From: Allobosea caraganae
Lineage (GTDB): Bacteria > Pseudomonadota > Alphaproteobacteria > Rhizobiales > Beijerinckiaceae
DNA length: 48,557 nucleotides
Direction: 5' to 3'
Assembly (NCBI RefSeq): GCF_003351345.1
Contig: NZ_QQTO01000041.1
Span: 1-48,557 of the forward strand
This document shows, piece after piece, positions 18,272 through 26,808 of this stretch. A model generated the notes under the pieces. The model was given only the letters and a program-made list of their open reading frames with translations. It was not told the origin of the DNA and searched no databases. The translations under genes and the position numbers were made by a program. Within the stretch, counting starts at the first letter, position 1; each line of letters opens with the position of its first letter.

Positions 18272-20173
18272 TCAGTTGGCCGGCTTCAGCCGCACGAACA
18301 TGTAGCGCGAGTTGCCCCAGTTCGTGACCGGGTTGGCGTAGGGATCGTCGGCGGTTGGGTAGCCCTTCCAGTAGGTCTGATCCATCGCCGTGAAGACGTT
18401 GTAGGCCATCAAGGGGATGATCGGCATCTCGCGGGTCATCAGCTTGACGTAGTCGCGCCCGAGCTCGACGCCCTTGGGATCGTCGAAGCCGATCTTGCGG
18501 ATGTCTTCGATGATCTTGTCGAGGTCGGGGTGCGACCAGCGCTGCCAGTTGCGCAGCGGCTGCGGCTGGCCGGCCGGGGCGACGAACTGCGAGTGCCAGC
18601 TATCCATGAAATAGGACAGGTCCTGGTGCCCGCCCCAGGTCTCGACGCTCCAGCCGATGAAGGCGTCGAAGTCGCCCGCGGCGCGCCGCGTCAGCAAGGT
18701 GCCCTGCGCGACGTCGATGCGCGCGTCGATGCCGGCCTGCTTCCATTGCTGCACGATCATCGTGCCGGCCCGCGTCATCACCGGCCTGAGATCGCCCTCG
18801 ACCATCAGCCTGACCACGAAGGGCTTGCCGTCAGGCGTCAGCCACTGGTTGCCCTGCTTGCGGAAGCCGGCCCGCGTCAGCAATTCGCCGGCAGCAGTGA
18901 CATTGGTCTTCCACCAGCCGAGGCCGAAGGAATTGGCGACCACCGCCGGATCGGTGGGGATCTGCTCGCCCATCGAAGGCCGCAGCATGTCGGCGATCTG
19001 CTTGCCCACTGTGGGATCGTATGGCTTGAGCTTGCTCGTGCCGGTATCGATCTCGAAATCCTTGAGCCAGGCCTCCATCGGCTTGTGATAGGCTTCCGGG
19101 TGGATGCCGGTCGGCGGCACGGCAATCGCCGAGATGGTCGCGGCGCCGCGATAGGCCGCCATCGTGACCGCCTTGACGTCGATCATCAGCGCCAGCGCCC
19201 AGCGCACATCGCGGTTCTTGAGGTTCTCGTTCTGGGTGTTGAAGATCACCGCCGGCAGGGTCGGGTCCGGATGGCCGTAGGGGAAGCCCTTGAACCAGGC
19301 GCGCGTGCCCTTGTCCTGCTTCGCCAGCGTGAACATCCCTTCGGGCGCGATGTCGTGGATGACGTCGAGCTCGTGGTTCAGCTGGGCGATGACGCGCTTG
19401 TCGGGCGGGCCAGGGTCGACATAAGCGAGGTATTTCGGTCCCGGCTTGCCGTAGCGGCCGAGCGAGCTGCGCTGCCAGTCCTCGCGGAGCTGCCAGATGT
19501 ACCATTTCCCGTCGGGATCGAACGAGTTCAGCGTATAGGCGCCAAGTGAGACCGGCTTGTTGAAGTCGAACTTCGACGGGTCATCGACCTTCTCGAAGAC
19601 ATGCTTCGGCAGGATCCAGATCGCGCCCCAGCGCACGGTGAAATTAGTGTGGAAGCGGGAGTTCGGCTTCTTCAGCTTGAAGATGACGGTTTCCGCATCG
19701 GGCGCCTCGACCGAGGCGACGTTGTTGGCCAGGACCGCCGAGAAGCGCATGTTCGGGTTCTTGATCTGGACATCGACCGTCGCCTTGACGTCGGCCGAGC
19801 TGAACTCGACGCCATCGCTCCAGAACAGGCCGCGCCGCAGCTTGACGCGCATCTCGGTGAAGTCGGCGTTGTAGACCGGCTTGTCGGCGGCGAGCGAATT
19901 GTCCCAGGCGCCGTCGAGGCCCTTTTCCGGATCGATGTACCAGAGCGTGTCGAGCGCGGCCTGCTGCAACCCGTTCGACTGGCTGCCGGCGTTGATCGCC
20001 CAGATGTTGAACCAGCCGGCGTTCTTGATCGTCCCTTCCGGGTTCTCGAGGATCAGGAGCTCCTTGCGCGGAATGTTCTGTGGAATGCCCTGCGCCGCTG
20101 CGGGCGTTGGCGAGAGCTGCATTGCCGGAGCCAAGAGCGAAGCGGCAAGCAGCCAGGCGCGTAAACGCGTCAT
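18272..20173 (-). CDS. Dpp/Opp-type substrate-binding protein for arabinosides
   Basis: 633 aa from ATG at 20173, chosen because AGGGAGGT lies just upstream and a Sec signal peptide begins there (RLRAWLLAASLLAPAM...PAAAQG). The mature part is a family 5 (cluster C) binding protein (PVYNADFTEMRVKLRRGLFW, WSDGVEFSSADVKAT). At over 600 aa it is longer than dipeptide binders, consistent with a larger oligosaccharide ligand. It is the first gene of the seven-gene minus-strand operon that ends with the ArsR-type regulator. Confidence 0.92.
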   Translation of the reverse strand: MTRLRAWLLAASLLAPAMQLSPTPAAAQGIPQNIPRKELLILENPEGTIKNAGWFNIWAINAGSQSNGLQQAALDTLWYIDPEKGLDGAWDNSLAADKPVYNADFTEMRVKLRRGLFWSDGVEFSSADVKATVDVQIKNPNMRFSAVLANNVASVEAPDAETVIFKLKKPNSRFHTNFTVRWGAIWILPKHVFEKVDDPSKFDFNKPVSLGAYTLNSFDPDGKWYIWQLREDWQRSSLGRYGKPGPKYLAYVDPGPPDKRVIAQLNHELDVIHDIAPEGMFTLAKQDKGTRAWFKGFPYGHPDPTLPAVIFNTQNENLKNRDVRWALALMIDVKAVTMAAYRGAATISAIAVPPTGIHPEAYHKPMEAWLKDFEIDTGTSKLKPYDPTVGKQIADMLRPSMGEQIPTDPAVVANSFGLGWWKTNVTAAGELLTRAGFRKQGNQWLTPDGKPFVVRLMVEGDLRPVMTRAGTMIVQQWKQAGIDARIDVAQGTLLTRRAAGDFDAFIGWSVETWGGHQDLSYFMDSWHSQFVAPAGQPQPLRNWQRWSHPDLDKIIEDIRKIGFDDPKGVELGRDYVKLMTREMPIIPLMAYNVFTAMDQTYWKGYPTADDPYANPVTNWGNSRYMFVRLKPAN

Positions 20174-20262
20174 CGTGACCTCCCTGAAGACGGGGCGTTT
20201 ATCGCCCTTCATGGCCGGGAGCTTAGGCGCCGCCCAAAAATGGGGCAACGACAGACATGATC

Positions 20263-20316
20263 TATATCAGAAGGTTAGATATAAATCCCGTAAGATATTG
20301 ATTCATAAAGATTTAT
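20263..20316. promoter_or_regulatory. Candidate operators of the arabinoside operon
   Basis: An AT-rich island in GC-rich DNA, 90-145 bp upstream of the binding-protein start, holds two overlapping inverted repeats: TATATC-N9-GATATA (20263-20283) and ATAAATC-N22-GATTTAT (20281-20316). ArsR-family proteins usually bind AT-rich imperfect dyads of this kind, and the operon ends with an ArsR-type gene. The link is inference. Confidence 0.4.
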
Positions 20317-20441
20317 GGCATTATTTTCGCCTGAGGACCTGCGCGAGCGCAGGCCGGCATCGCTGCGAGGCACCAGGCGGCGAACGCCTTCTTCTCGGTC
20401 GTTCCCCTTCGCTTTGCATTCGACCGTCAGCCGCCTCGTCC

Positions 20442-20483
20442 TGTGAGCGAAACTCAAGCTGCCTTTCTGATTAGTCGTTTGAC
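20442..20483. promoter_or_regulatory. LysR-regulon site A (operon A promoter)
   Basis: TGTGAG-CG-AA-A-CTCAAG, 16 nt, then TCGTTTGAC. It contains the T-N11-A dyad TGAG-N5-CTCA typical of LysR recognition sites and a TTGAC that can serve as a -35 element. The same composite occurs at 25388 and 27224 with identical spacing. The distance to the thiolase-like start at 20598 is 114 nt. Confidence 0.75.
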
Positions 20484-20597
20484 GCAAGCAGCCTGCCGCA
20501 CCTTCTTAAGGGCCTCATCAAGGGCCGTTGCGAAGCAGGATCATGCCGGAATTTCAGATCGGAAACAGGCACAGCCAGATGTGCCGGGACGCTCGGC

Positions 20598-21761
20598 ATG
20601 GCTGAGCGTGATCTTGCCAAGGTCGCCGCCGTCGTCGGCGTCGGACATAGCGACTGGATCGGCGACCACGCCCGGGTCCGGGCCGGGGGAAAGCCGCACG
20701 ACTCGAACGGCTATGGCGCGGTCGCGTTCCGCGAGGCGCTCGCCGATGCCGGGATCGACCGCAGCGAGATCGACGGGCTGATCGTCGGCCCGACGACATC
20801 CTATGAGCGCATCGGCGAACTGCTCGGCCTCAATGTCCGCTGGGGCGGGCAGGCCGACGCGATGCTCGGCATCATCGAGGCCTGCATGGCGATCCGCAGC
20901 GGCCTCGCCGAGGTCGTCGCGCTGGTCTACGGCAACGACCAGCGCTCGGCGGCGATCAGCTATGGCGGCGCGGAAGCCATGGGCGGGAACATGTTCCTGT
21001 CCTATGTCTATCACGCGCCCTGGGGCTTCACCTCGCAGGGCGCGCTCTACGCCATGATGTTCCGGCGCTACATGGAGCTGGAAGGGCTGACCGAGGCCGA
21101 GCTCGGCGAGGTCGCGGTGGCGCAGCGCCTGGCCGCGAGCAAGAATCCCAACGCCTTGATGCGCAAGCCGATCACGGTCGAGGACTACCTGAACTCGGCC
21201 TATATCTGCGAGCCCCTGCATCTCTTCGACTATTGCCTGATCAACGATGGCGGCGTCGCGCTGATCGTCGCCGAGGCGGGGCGGGCCAAACGCATGAGCG
21301 CGCGCTCCGTGCCGATCCACGGCGTCGGCCGCTCCGACCTCAATGCCGGCGCGACCAGCCTGGAGCCGCGGCTCTTCGACTATTACCGTCCGGCGCAGCA
21401 GCAGGCCGCCGAGCAGGTCTTCGCCATGGCTGGCGCCGGCCCGTCCGAGATGAGCGCGCTGCAGGTCTATGACAGCTTCTCCTGCCATATCCCGCTGGCG
21501 CTGGAAGGCTACGGCTATTGCCGCACCGGCGAGGCCGGCCGCTTCATGCGCGAGCACGGCATCTCTCTGGCCAAGGGCCTGCCGGTGAACACCAGCGGCG
21601 GCCATCTCTCCGAGAGCTACATGCAGGGCTGGAACCATCAGGTCGAGGCCGTTAGGCAGATGCGCGGCGAGTGCGGCGCGCGTCAGGTGCCCGATTGCCG
21701 CTTCGTGCATTACAGCTCCGACGTGGCCGGCAAGGCCGTCTCGATCATCTACGGCAAATAG
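20598..21761 (+). CDS. Thiolase-fold protein (SCPx/Ltp2-like), partner of DUF35
   Basis: 387 aa. The fold is recognisable from FREALADAGIDRSEIDGLIVG, GGVALIVAEAGRAKR, ALQVYDSFS and the C-terminal LPVNTSGGHL...AVRQMRGECG. At the position where thiolases carry the nucleophilic Cys, the sequence reads WGGQADAMLG, and the GHPxG histidine motif is also altered (GGHLSESYMQG). A classical thiolase reaction is therefore unlikely. Thiolase-like proteins of this group paired with DUF35 proteins are known as retro-aldolases in steroid side-chain breakdown (Ltp2-ChsH2), and a similar role is plausible here. First gene of operon A; the ribosome site is weak. Confidence 0.82.
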   Translation: MAERDLAKVAAVVGVGHSDWIGDHARVRAGGKPHDSNGYGAVAFREALADAGIDRSEIDGLIVGPTTSYERIGELLGLNVRWGGQADAMLGIIEACMAIRSGLAEVVALVYGNDQRSAAISYGGAEAMGGNMFLSYVYHAPWGFTSQGALYAMMFRRYMELEGLTEAELGEVAVAQRLAASKNPNALMRKPITVEDYLNSAYICEPLHLFDYCLINDGGVALIVAEAGRAKRMSARSVPIHGVGRSDLNAGATSLEPRLFDYYRPAQQQAAEQVFAMAGAGPSEMSALQVYDSFSCHIPLALEGYGYCRTGEAGRFMREHGISLAKGLPVNTSGGHLSESYMQGWNHQVEAVRQMRGECGARQVPDCRFVHYSSDVAGKAVSIIYGK

Positions 21762-21770
21762 GAGCGCATC

Positions 21771-22202
21771 ATGGGCCTCTCCCAGCGTGTGCTCACGCTC
21801 TACGACCAGCCGATGTGGGACAGCATCGAGCAGCAGCGCTTCGCTCTGCAGCATTGCGACGATTGCGCGACGGTGCGCTATCCGCCCGGGCCGATCTGCC
21901 CGCATTGCCTGTCGCTGGCCGCGAGCTGGAAGCCGCTCTCCGGCCGCGCCACCATCCTGTCCTGGGTGGTCTTCCACCGCCAGTATTTCGACGATTTCCC
22001 GCCGCCCTACAATTCGGTCGCGGTGCAGATCGCGGAGGGGCCGATCGTCGTCTCCAACCTGATCGGCGACGAGCCGGACGGCTCCTGGATCGGCGCCGAG
22101 GTCGAGTTCGTCTATCGCCGCCAGGGCGAGCGGATGCAGCATGCCGTCCGGCTCCTGCGCAGCGGGCCAGTCGCGGGAGGCAGCGATCAGACCGCTCCAT
22201 GA
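21771..22202 (+). CDS. DUF35 zinc-ribbon/OB-fold protein
   Basis: 143 aa. The N-terminal helix (MWDSIEQQRFALQHC) leads into the rubredoxin-like zinc ribbon CDDC...CPHC (about residues 29-46), followed by an OB-fold half (ATILSWVVFHRQYF, PPYNSVAVQIAEGP). DUF35 proteins bind the thiolase-like partner and often the acyl-CoA. It starts nine bases after the thiolase-like gene, so the two are made together. A second such pair is at 25639-27197. Confidence 0.88.
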   Translation: MGLSQRVLTLYDQPMWDSIEQQRFALQHCDDCATVRYPPGPICPHCLSLAASWKPLSGRATILSWVVFHRQYFDDFPPPYNSVAVQIAEGPIVVSNLIGDEPDGSWIGAEVEFVYRRQGERMQHAVRLLRSGPVAGGSDQTAP

Positions 22203-23265
22203 CGTCGCGATCGTCGAAGCCTATGCGCTGGATGCGCCGCTGGGCCTGCGCCTGGCCGGCGGCCTGGCGGGACGGATCGCGGCCGATCTCGGCGCCCGCG
22301 TGGTCAAGCTCGTACCCCAAGGCGGCGACCCTCTGGACCGCGTCGCCCCGTTCATCGGCGGAACCAGCACGGTCGCGGCCTTTCTGAACGCCGGCAAGCA
22401 GATCGTACTCGAAGACGACGAGGCGCTGGCCCGGCAGCTTGCGGAGGCCGACGCCACCATTCTCGACTGCGGCCTGCATGCCGGCCTCGCCGACCTCGCC
22501 GACCTGCCTGCGGTCGTCGCGGTGCTGTCGCTATTCAAGCCGGGGGCGGTACACGGGCCGGCCAGCGCCTTCACCGTGGCGGCGCTCGGCGGCCTGCTCG
22601 ACATGGTCGGCGATCCCGAGCGCGAGCCGTTGCGGCTCGGCGGGCACCAGATGGCCTATTCCACCGGGCTCGCCGCCTATGCCGGGCTCGCCGCCGCCCT
22701 GTGCAAGCCGAAGGTCGCCGGCAGGCCCGCGCCGGAGACCGTGCAGGTCTCGATGCTCGACACCGTGGTCTGGCTGAACTGGAAGAGCGCGCCCTTCGTC
22801 GCCTCCGCGCCAGCGCTGACGCGTGCGGGCGCCGCCGCCGAATGGCAGGTGGTCCGCTGCGCCGACGGCTGGATCGCGCTGGTCTATCAGGACGCGGACT
22901 GGCGGGCGCTCTGCGACATGGTCGACGACCCGCGCCTGCGGGCGCCCTGCTTCCTCGACCGGGCCGAGCGCCTGCGCCGGGCAGGCGAGGTGACGCAGAT
23001 CATCGCGGAGCGCTTCCTGTCGCGGAACCGCAAGGAGCTGCATGCCGCGGCACTGGCGCGACGCTTGCCGCTCGGCCCGGTCTGGAGCCCGGAGGACCTC
23101 GTCGCCGATGCCCAGAACGTCTCACGCGGTCTCTTCGCGACGGTCGATCTCGGCGAAGGCGTGGAGGCGGCCATGCCGCGCCTGCCGGTCATCTGGGGCG
23201 GTCGGATCTTTACGCCCGATGCGCCTGCGCCGGTCCGACGCGAAGCCATGGCTGACAGCCCATGA
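22141..23265 (+). CDS. Family III CoA-transferase (CaiB/BaiF)
   Basis: 374 aa from ATG at 22141. This start overlaps the DUF35 gene by 62 nt and is uncertain; GGGAGG near codon 12 precedes ATC rather than a normal start codon. Family features include the LADLGARVVKLV-like segment (AADLGARVVKLVPQGGDPLDR), STGLAAYAGLAAAL and VSMLDTVVWLNW, the last at the place of the catalytic Asp in formyl-CoA transferase (SMQDAV). The N-terminus is more diverged than usual, lacking the G..VLDL start. It transfers CoA to or from a carboxylic acid. The next gene is a second, better conserved family member, so the two may form a heteromer. Confidence 0.82.
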   Translation: MPSGSCAAGQSREAAIRPLHDVAIVEAYALDAPLGLRLAGGLAGRIAADLGARVVKLVPQGGDPLDRVAPFIGGTSTVAAFLNAGKQIVLEDDEALARQLAEADATILDCGLHAGLADLADLPAVVAVLSLFKPGAVHGPASAFTVAALGGLLDMVGDPEREPLRLGGHQMAYSTGLAAYAGLAAALCKPKVAGRPAPETVQVSMLDTVVWLNWKSAPFVASAPALTRAGAAAEWQVVRCADGWIALVYQDADWRALCDMVDDPRLRAPCFLDRAERLRRAGEVTQIIAERFLSRNRKELHAAALARRLPLGPVWSPEDLVADAQNVSRGLFATVDLGEGVEAAMPRLPVIWGGRIFTPDAPAPVRREAMADSP

Positions 23266-24434
23266 ACTCCGCGCCCCTGCATGGCTGCCGGGTGCTCGAT
23301 CTCGGCATCATCACCGCCGGAGCCGCGACCTCGGCCCTTCTCGCCGATATGGGCGCGGAGGTGATCAAGGTGGAATCGCCGAGCTACCGGGATCCGTTCC
23401 GGCTCTGGACGGCGGGCGATCCGGCCGCGCAGGCAGGCGGGGTTCCGCCCTTCTTCCGCGCCACCAACCGCAACAAGACCAGCATCAGCCTCGACCTCAA
23501 GCACGAGGCCGGGCGGGCCGCCTTCCTGCGCCTGGTGGCGGAGAGCGATCTCGTCGTCGAGAATTTCCGCCGCGGCGTGCTCGACAGGCTCGGGCTCGGC
23601 TACGAGGCGCTGCGCACCGCCAATCCCGAGATCATCCTCGCCTCGATCTCGAGCCAGGGCGAAACCGGACCCGATGCGGCCTATGTCTCCTATGGCTCGA
23701 CGCTGGAGGCGGTCGCCGGGCTTGCCTGGATGACCGGCTATCCCGAGGGGCCGCCGACGATCAGCGGCCGCGACGTCAACTATCCCGACCAGGTGGTGGC
23801 GCTCTTCGCCGCCGGCATGATCGCGACGGCCTGGCGCGCGCGCCGGGATGGCGCGGGCGGCACCCATCTCGACATGTCGCAGCGCGAGCTCACCAGCTTC
23901 CTGTGCGGCGAAGCCTTCCTCTCGGCAGGCAGCGAGACGGCCTCCGCGCGCACCGGCAACGAGCAGGCGCCGCACCGCCTGCAGGATTGCTTCTGCGACC
24001 GCGACGGCGACTGGGTCGCGGTGACGATCGACGATGCGGAGGTCGACGGGCTGTGCCGGCTTCTCGGCGTGCAGGCCATGCTGTCCGATGCCGAGATCAA
24101 GACCGAACTCCGCGTCTGGATCGCCGAGCGGCCGGCGAGCGAGGCGGTCCCGGCGCTGGCTGCGGCGGGGATCGCCGCCGCCATGGTCCATAACGGCAAG
24201 TCGCTGCTGGGGCAGCAGCACCGCCTTTGGGACAGCGCGCTGGCGCGGGCGGAGGATGGCGGGCTGTTGAAGGGCTTCCCCTTCCAGCTCGCGGAGGCGC
24301 CGCTCCGGATCGAGTGCGATGCGCCGGGCGTCGGCAGCCACACGGCCGAGATCCTGATGCGGATTGCCGGCTATTCCCGAGACGAGGTTGCCGCGCTCGC
24401 CCGCGACGGCATCATCGAGGTGGCGGGGGAATGA
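23262..24434 (+). CDS. Family III CoA-transferase (CaiB/BaiF)
   Basis: 390 aa, overlapping the previous gene by ATGA. The canonical start LHGCRVLDLGIITAGAATSALLADMGAEVIKVE is only partly quoted here as VLDLGIITAG and LADMGAEVIKVE. NRNKTSISLDLKHEAGR, VVENFRRGVLDRLGLGYEAL and HLDMSQRELTSFL follow, all family hallmarks. It probably activates the imported carboxylate with CoA. It is the last gene of operon A, and its 3' end overlaps the 3' end of the convergent LysR gene by 23 bp. Confidence 0.9.
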   Translation: MNSAPLHGCRVLDLGIITAGAATSALLADMGAEVIKVESPSYRDPFRLWTAGDPAAQAGGVPPFFRATNRNKTSISLDLKHEAGRAAFLRLVAESDLVVENFRRGVLDRLGLGYEALRTANPEIILASISSQGETGPDAAYVSYGSTLEAVAGLAWMTGYPEGPPTISGRDVNYPDQVVALFAAGMIATAWRARRDGAGGTHLDMSQRELTSFLCGEAFLSAGSETASARTGNEQAPHRLQDCFCDRDGDWVAVTIDDAEVDGLCRLLGVQAMLSDAEIKTELRVWIAERPASEAVPALAAAGIAAAMVHNGKSLLGQQHRLWDSALARAEDGGLLKGFPFQLAEAPLRIECDAPGVGSHTAEILMRIAGYSRDEVAALARDGIIEVAGE

Positions 24435-25377
24435 GGTCGAACGTGGCGCCGCGTTCGATCGGGAACTTGTATTTCCGGGCGTAGCGCCCGGCCTCGCCCA
24501 GGATCCAGTCGCGGAAGGCCATCAGCCGCGGGTTCTTCTCGGCGCGTTCGAGATAGGTCAGGTAATAGGCGTTGCCGTTCTGGAAGACGAAGTCGAAGGC
24601 CGGGACCAGCCGGCCGAGCTCGATATCCTCGACGACGAGCGCCATCTGGCCGATCGCGATGCCGATCCCGTCGATCGCCGCCTGGTAGGCCAGGCTCGAA
24701 CTCTCGAAACGCAGGCTGTGGCCGGCATCGACGGCATCCGCGCCGGCGGCGGCGAGCCAGTCGCGCCAGTCGTCGGGGCGCGCCAGCGAATGCAGCAGCG
24801 TGTGCCGGCTCAGATCGTTCGCATGCCGAAGGGCCGGGCTGGTGGCCAGCAATTGCGGGCTGCAAACCGGGACGAGCTCGCCGCCGGCAATGCGATGGGC
24901 GATGAGGCCGCTCCAGTCGCCACGGCCGAGCTGGATCGAGATATCGACGTCGCCGGCGCCGAGGATCGAGGCCGGCATCGGCGTGAAGGACGTCGTCAGC
25001 TGAATCTCGCGGGTCGGATCGAGCTTGTGGAACAAAGGCAGGCGCGGCATCAGCCAGCGCAATGCGAACGTCATGGCGCAATGGACGTGCAGCGGCTGCT
25101 CCTTATGGGCGTTGAGCAGCCGTTTCGTCGCGCCGTCGGTGCGGTCGAACACATCGGTCAGCGCCGCGACATAGGCGCGGCTTGCCTCGGATATGCGCAG
25201 GTCGCGGTTGGTCCGGTCGAACAGCTCGACCCCGAGGAAGTCCTCGAGAAGCTTGATTTGCCGGCTTACGGCACCGGGTGTGACGTGGAGTTCCTCGGCT
25301 GCGCGGGTGAAGCTGACATGCCGTCCGGCAGCCTCGAAGGCGCGCAATGCGTTGAGCGGCGGCAATCGCCAGGCCAT
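24412..25377 (-). CDS. LysR family regulator, GcvA type
   Basis: 321 aa. The N-terminus LPPLNALRAFEAAGRHVSFT with VTPGAVSRQIKLLEDFLG is characteristic of GcvA-like LysR proteins, and the effector-binding domain follows (LPLFHKLDPTREIQLTTS, VDISIQLGRGDW). It is placed between operons A and B, and the composite LysR site at 25388-25429 begins 11 bp upstream of its start codon, overlapping its own leader and weak ribosome site (autoregulation likely). The same site precedes operons A and C, so it is the probable regulator of all three. The frame stays open upstream to about 26775, across a repeat and the opposite-strand thiolase-like gene; that part is not coding. Confidence 0.92.
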   Translation of the reverse strand: MAWRLPPLNALRAFEAAGRHVSFTRAAEELHVTPGAVSRQIKLLEDFLGVELFDRTNRDLRISEASRAYVAALTDVFDRTDGATKRLLNAHKEQPLHVHCAMTFALRWLMPRLPLFHKLDPTREIQLTTSFTPMPASILGAGDVDISIQLGRGDWSGLIAHRIAGGELVPVCSPQLLATSPALRHANDLSRHTLLHSLARPDDWRDWLAAAGADAVDAGHSLRFESSSLAYQAAIDGIGIAIGQMALVVEDIELGRLVPAFDFVFQNGNAYYLTYLERAEKNPRLMAFRDWILGEAGRYARKYKFPIERGATFDLIPPPPR

Positions 25378-25387
25378 GCCATCGTCC

Positions 25388-25429
25388 TGTGAGGAAAACT
25401 CAAGCAGGCTTATCGTTATGTCGTTTGAC
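25388..25429. promoter_or_regulatory. LysR-regulon site B (lysR / operon B divergent region)
   Basis: TGTGAG-GA-AA-A-CTCAAG, 16 nt, TCGTTTGAC. It lies 11 bp from the lysR start on one side and 209 bp from the operon B start on the other; of the latter, 106 bp is a palindromic repeat. Without the repeat the distance would be about 103 bp, close to the 114 and 134 bp at the other two operons. Confidence 0.78.
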
Positions 25430-25502
25430 GCACAAGGTTTTTTGGCCGATGCGAGAGGCCGCCGGCTGCGGAACGGGAAACACGCTCCGGCCGGAAACGA
25501 GC

Positions 25503-25608
25503 CTAGATCGCCGTGCGTCCCATCGGACGCAAAGTGGCGATCTAGGCCTTTGTTATTGCATCGGATTCTTCCGAAAACCGGATTCCACTTTTCGGGCCGA
25601 TGCTCTAG
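25503..25608. repeat. 105-bp double-hairpin element, copy 1
   Basis: The first hairpin runs from CTAGATCGCC to GGCGATCTAG with inner arms GCGTCC/GGACGC. The second runs from GCATCGGA to its complement near CCGATGC with inner CCGAAAA/TTTTCGG, ending in CTCTAG. Other copies: 35818, 36132 and 41951. This copy sits in the untranslated leader of operon B. Confidence 0.9.
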
Positions 25609-25638
25609 GGAGAGCAGCGTGCGAGGCTGGGGCAGGCG

Positions 25639-26808
25639 ATGAGCATCAAGGGCAAGGCCTATATCGCGGGAGCCTTCGAGCACCCGACGCGCAAGGCGCC
25701 GGACAAGTCGGTGGCGCAGCTGCATGCCGAGGTCGCGCTCGGCGCGCTCGCCGATGCCGGCCTGAGCAAGGACGATGTCGACGGCTATTTCTGCGCCGGC
25801 GATGCGCCCGGCACCGGGCCGCTCTCGATGCTCGAATACATGAACCTCAAGGTCCGGCACGTCGATTCGACCAATATCGGCGGCTCGTCCTACATCGCCC
25901 ATGTCGCCCACGCCGCCCAGGCGATCGCGCTCGGCAAGTGCAACGTCGCGCTGATCACGCTGGCCGGGCGGCCGCGCAGCGACGGCTCCTCGACCGGCGC
26001 CGCGCCGCGCCGCGACAATCCCGAACAGCCGGATTTCCTCTGGGAGAGCCTGTTCGGCATGGAGACGCTCAACGCTTACGCGATGTGCGCCATGCGGCAC
26101 ATGTACGAGTTCGGCACCACGAGCGAGCAGCTCGCCTGGATCAAGGTCGCTGCCTCGCACCATGCCCAGCACAATCCCAACGCCATGCTGCGCAACCTCG
26201 TCACGGTCGACGAGGTCCTGGCCTCGCCGGTGATCGCCGATCCGCTGCACCGGCTCGACAGCTGCGTCGTCAGCGACGGCGGCGGCGCGTTGATCGTGAC
26301 CAAGCCGGAGATCGCGCGCAGCCTGAAGCGCCCGCTGGTCAAGGTCATGGGCGCCGGCGAGGCGGTGAAGCACCAGTCCGGCGGGCAGGTCGACCTGACC
26401 TATTCCGCCGCCGTCAGGTCCGGGGCGATCGCGTTCGAAGAGGCCGGGGTGCGGCCGGCCGACATCAAGTACGTCTCGCTCTATGACAGCTTCACCATCA
26501 CGGTGCTGGTTCAACTCGAAGACCTCGGCTTCTGCCGGAAGGGCGAGGGCGGCCGCTTCGTCGCCGACGGCAACCTGATCTCGGGCCAGGGCAGGCTGCC
26601 CTTCAACACCGATGGCGGCGGGCTGTGCAACAACCACCCGGTCCATCGCGGCGGCATGACCAAGGTCATCGAGGCTGTCCGGCAATTGCGCGGCGAGGCG
26701 CATCCGGCGGTGCAGGTCCCGAACTGCGACGTGGCGCTGGCCCATGGCACGGGCGGCCTCATCAGCATGAGGCATGGCGGCGCAACCCTGATCATGGAGC
26801 GCGAGTGA
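25639..26808 (+). CDS. Thiolase-fold protein (SCPx/Ltp2-like), second copy
   Basis: 389 aa, distantly similar to the protein at 20598 with the same overall plan: GALADAGLSKDDVDGYF, AHAAQAIALGKCNVALI, GGGALIVTKPE, VSLYDSFT, LPFNTDGGGLCNNHP, AVRQLRGEAHP. The nucleophile region reads STNIGGSSYIAH, with no Cys at the thiolase position, whereas the HP of the C-terminal histidine motif is kept. It is followed by its own DUF35 gene with one-base overlap. Probably a retro-aldolase or other C-C bond enzyme acting on acyl-CoA; the substrate is unknown. First gene of operon B. Confidence 0.84.
   Translation: MSIKGKAYIAGAFEHPTRKAPDKSVAQLHAEVALGALADAGLSKDDVDGYFCAGDAPGTGPLSMLEYMNLKVRHVDSTNIGGSSYIAHVAHAAQAIALGKCNVALITLAGRPRSDGSSTGAAPRRDNPEQPDFLWESLFGMETLNAYAMCAMRHMYEFGTTSEQLAWIKVAASHHAQHNPNAMLRNLVTVDEVLASPVIADPLHRLDSCVVSDGGGALIVTKPEIARSLKRPLVKVMGAGEAVKHQSGGQVDLTYSAAVRSGAIAFEEAGVRPADIKYVSLYDSFTITVLVQLEDLGFCRKGEGGRFVADGNLISGQGRLPFNTDGGGLCNNHPVHRGGMTKVIEAVRQLRGEAHPAVQVPNCDVALAHGTGGLISMRHGGATLIMERE

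Noticed and set aside
24412..26775. A very long minus-strand open frame (over 780 codons) covering the LysR gene and the region upstream
   Set aside because: Only the last 321 codons match a LysR protein. The rest runs antisense to the thiolase-like gene and through a repeat that happens to be open, with no domain.
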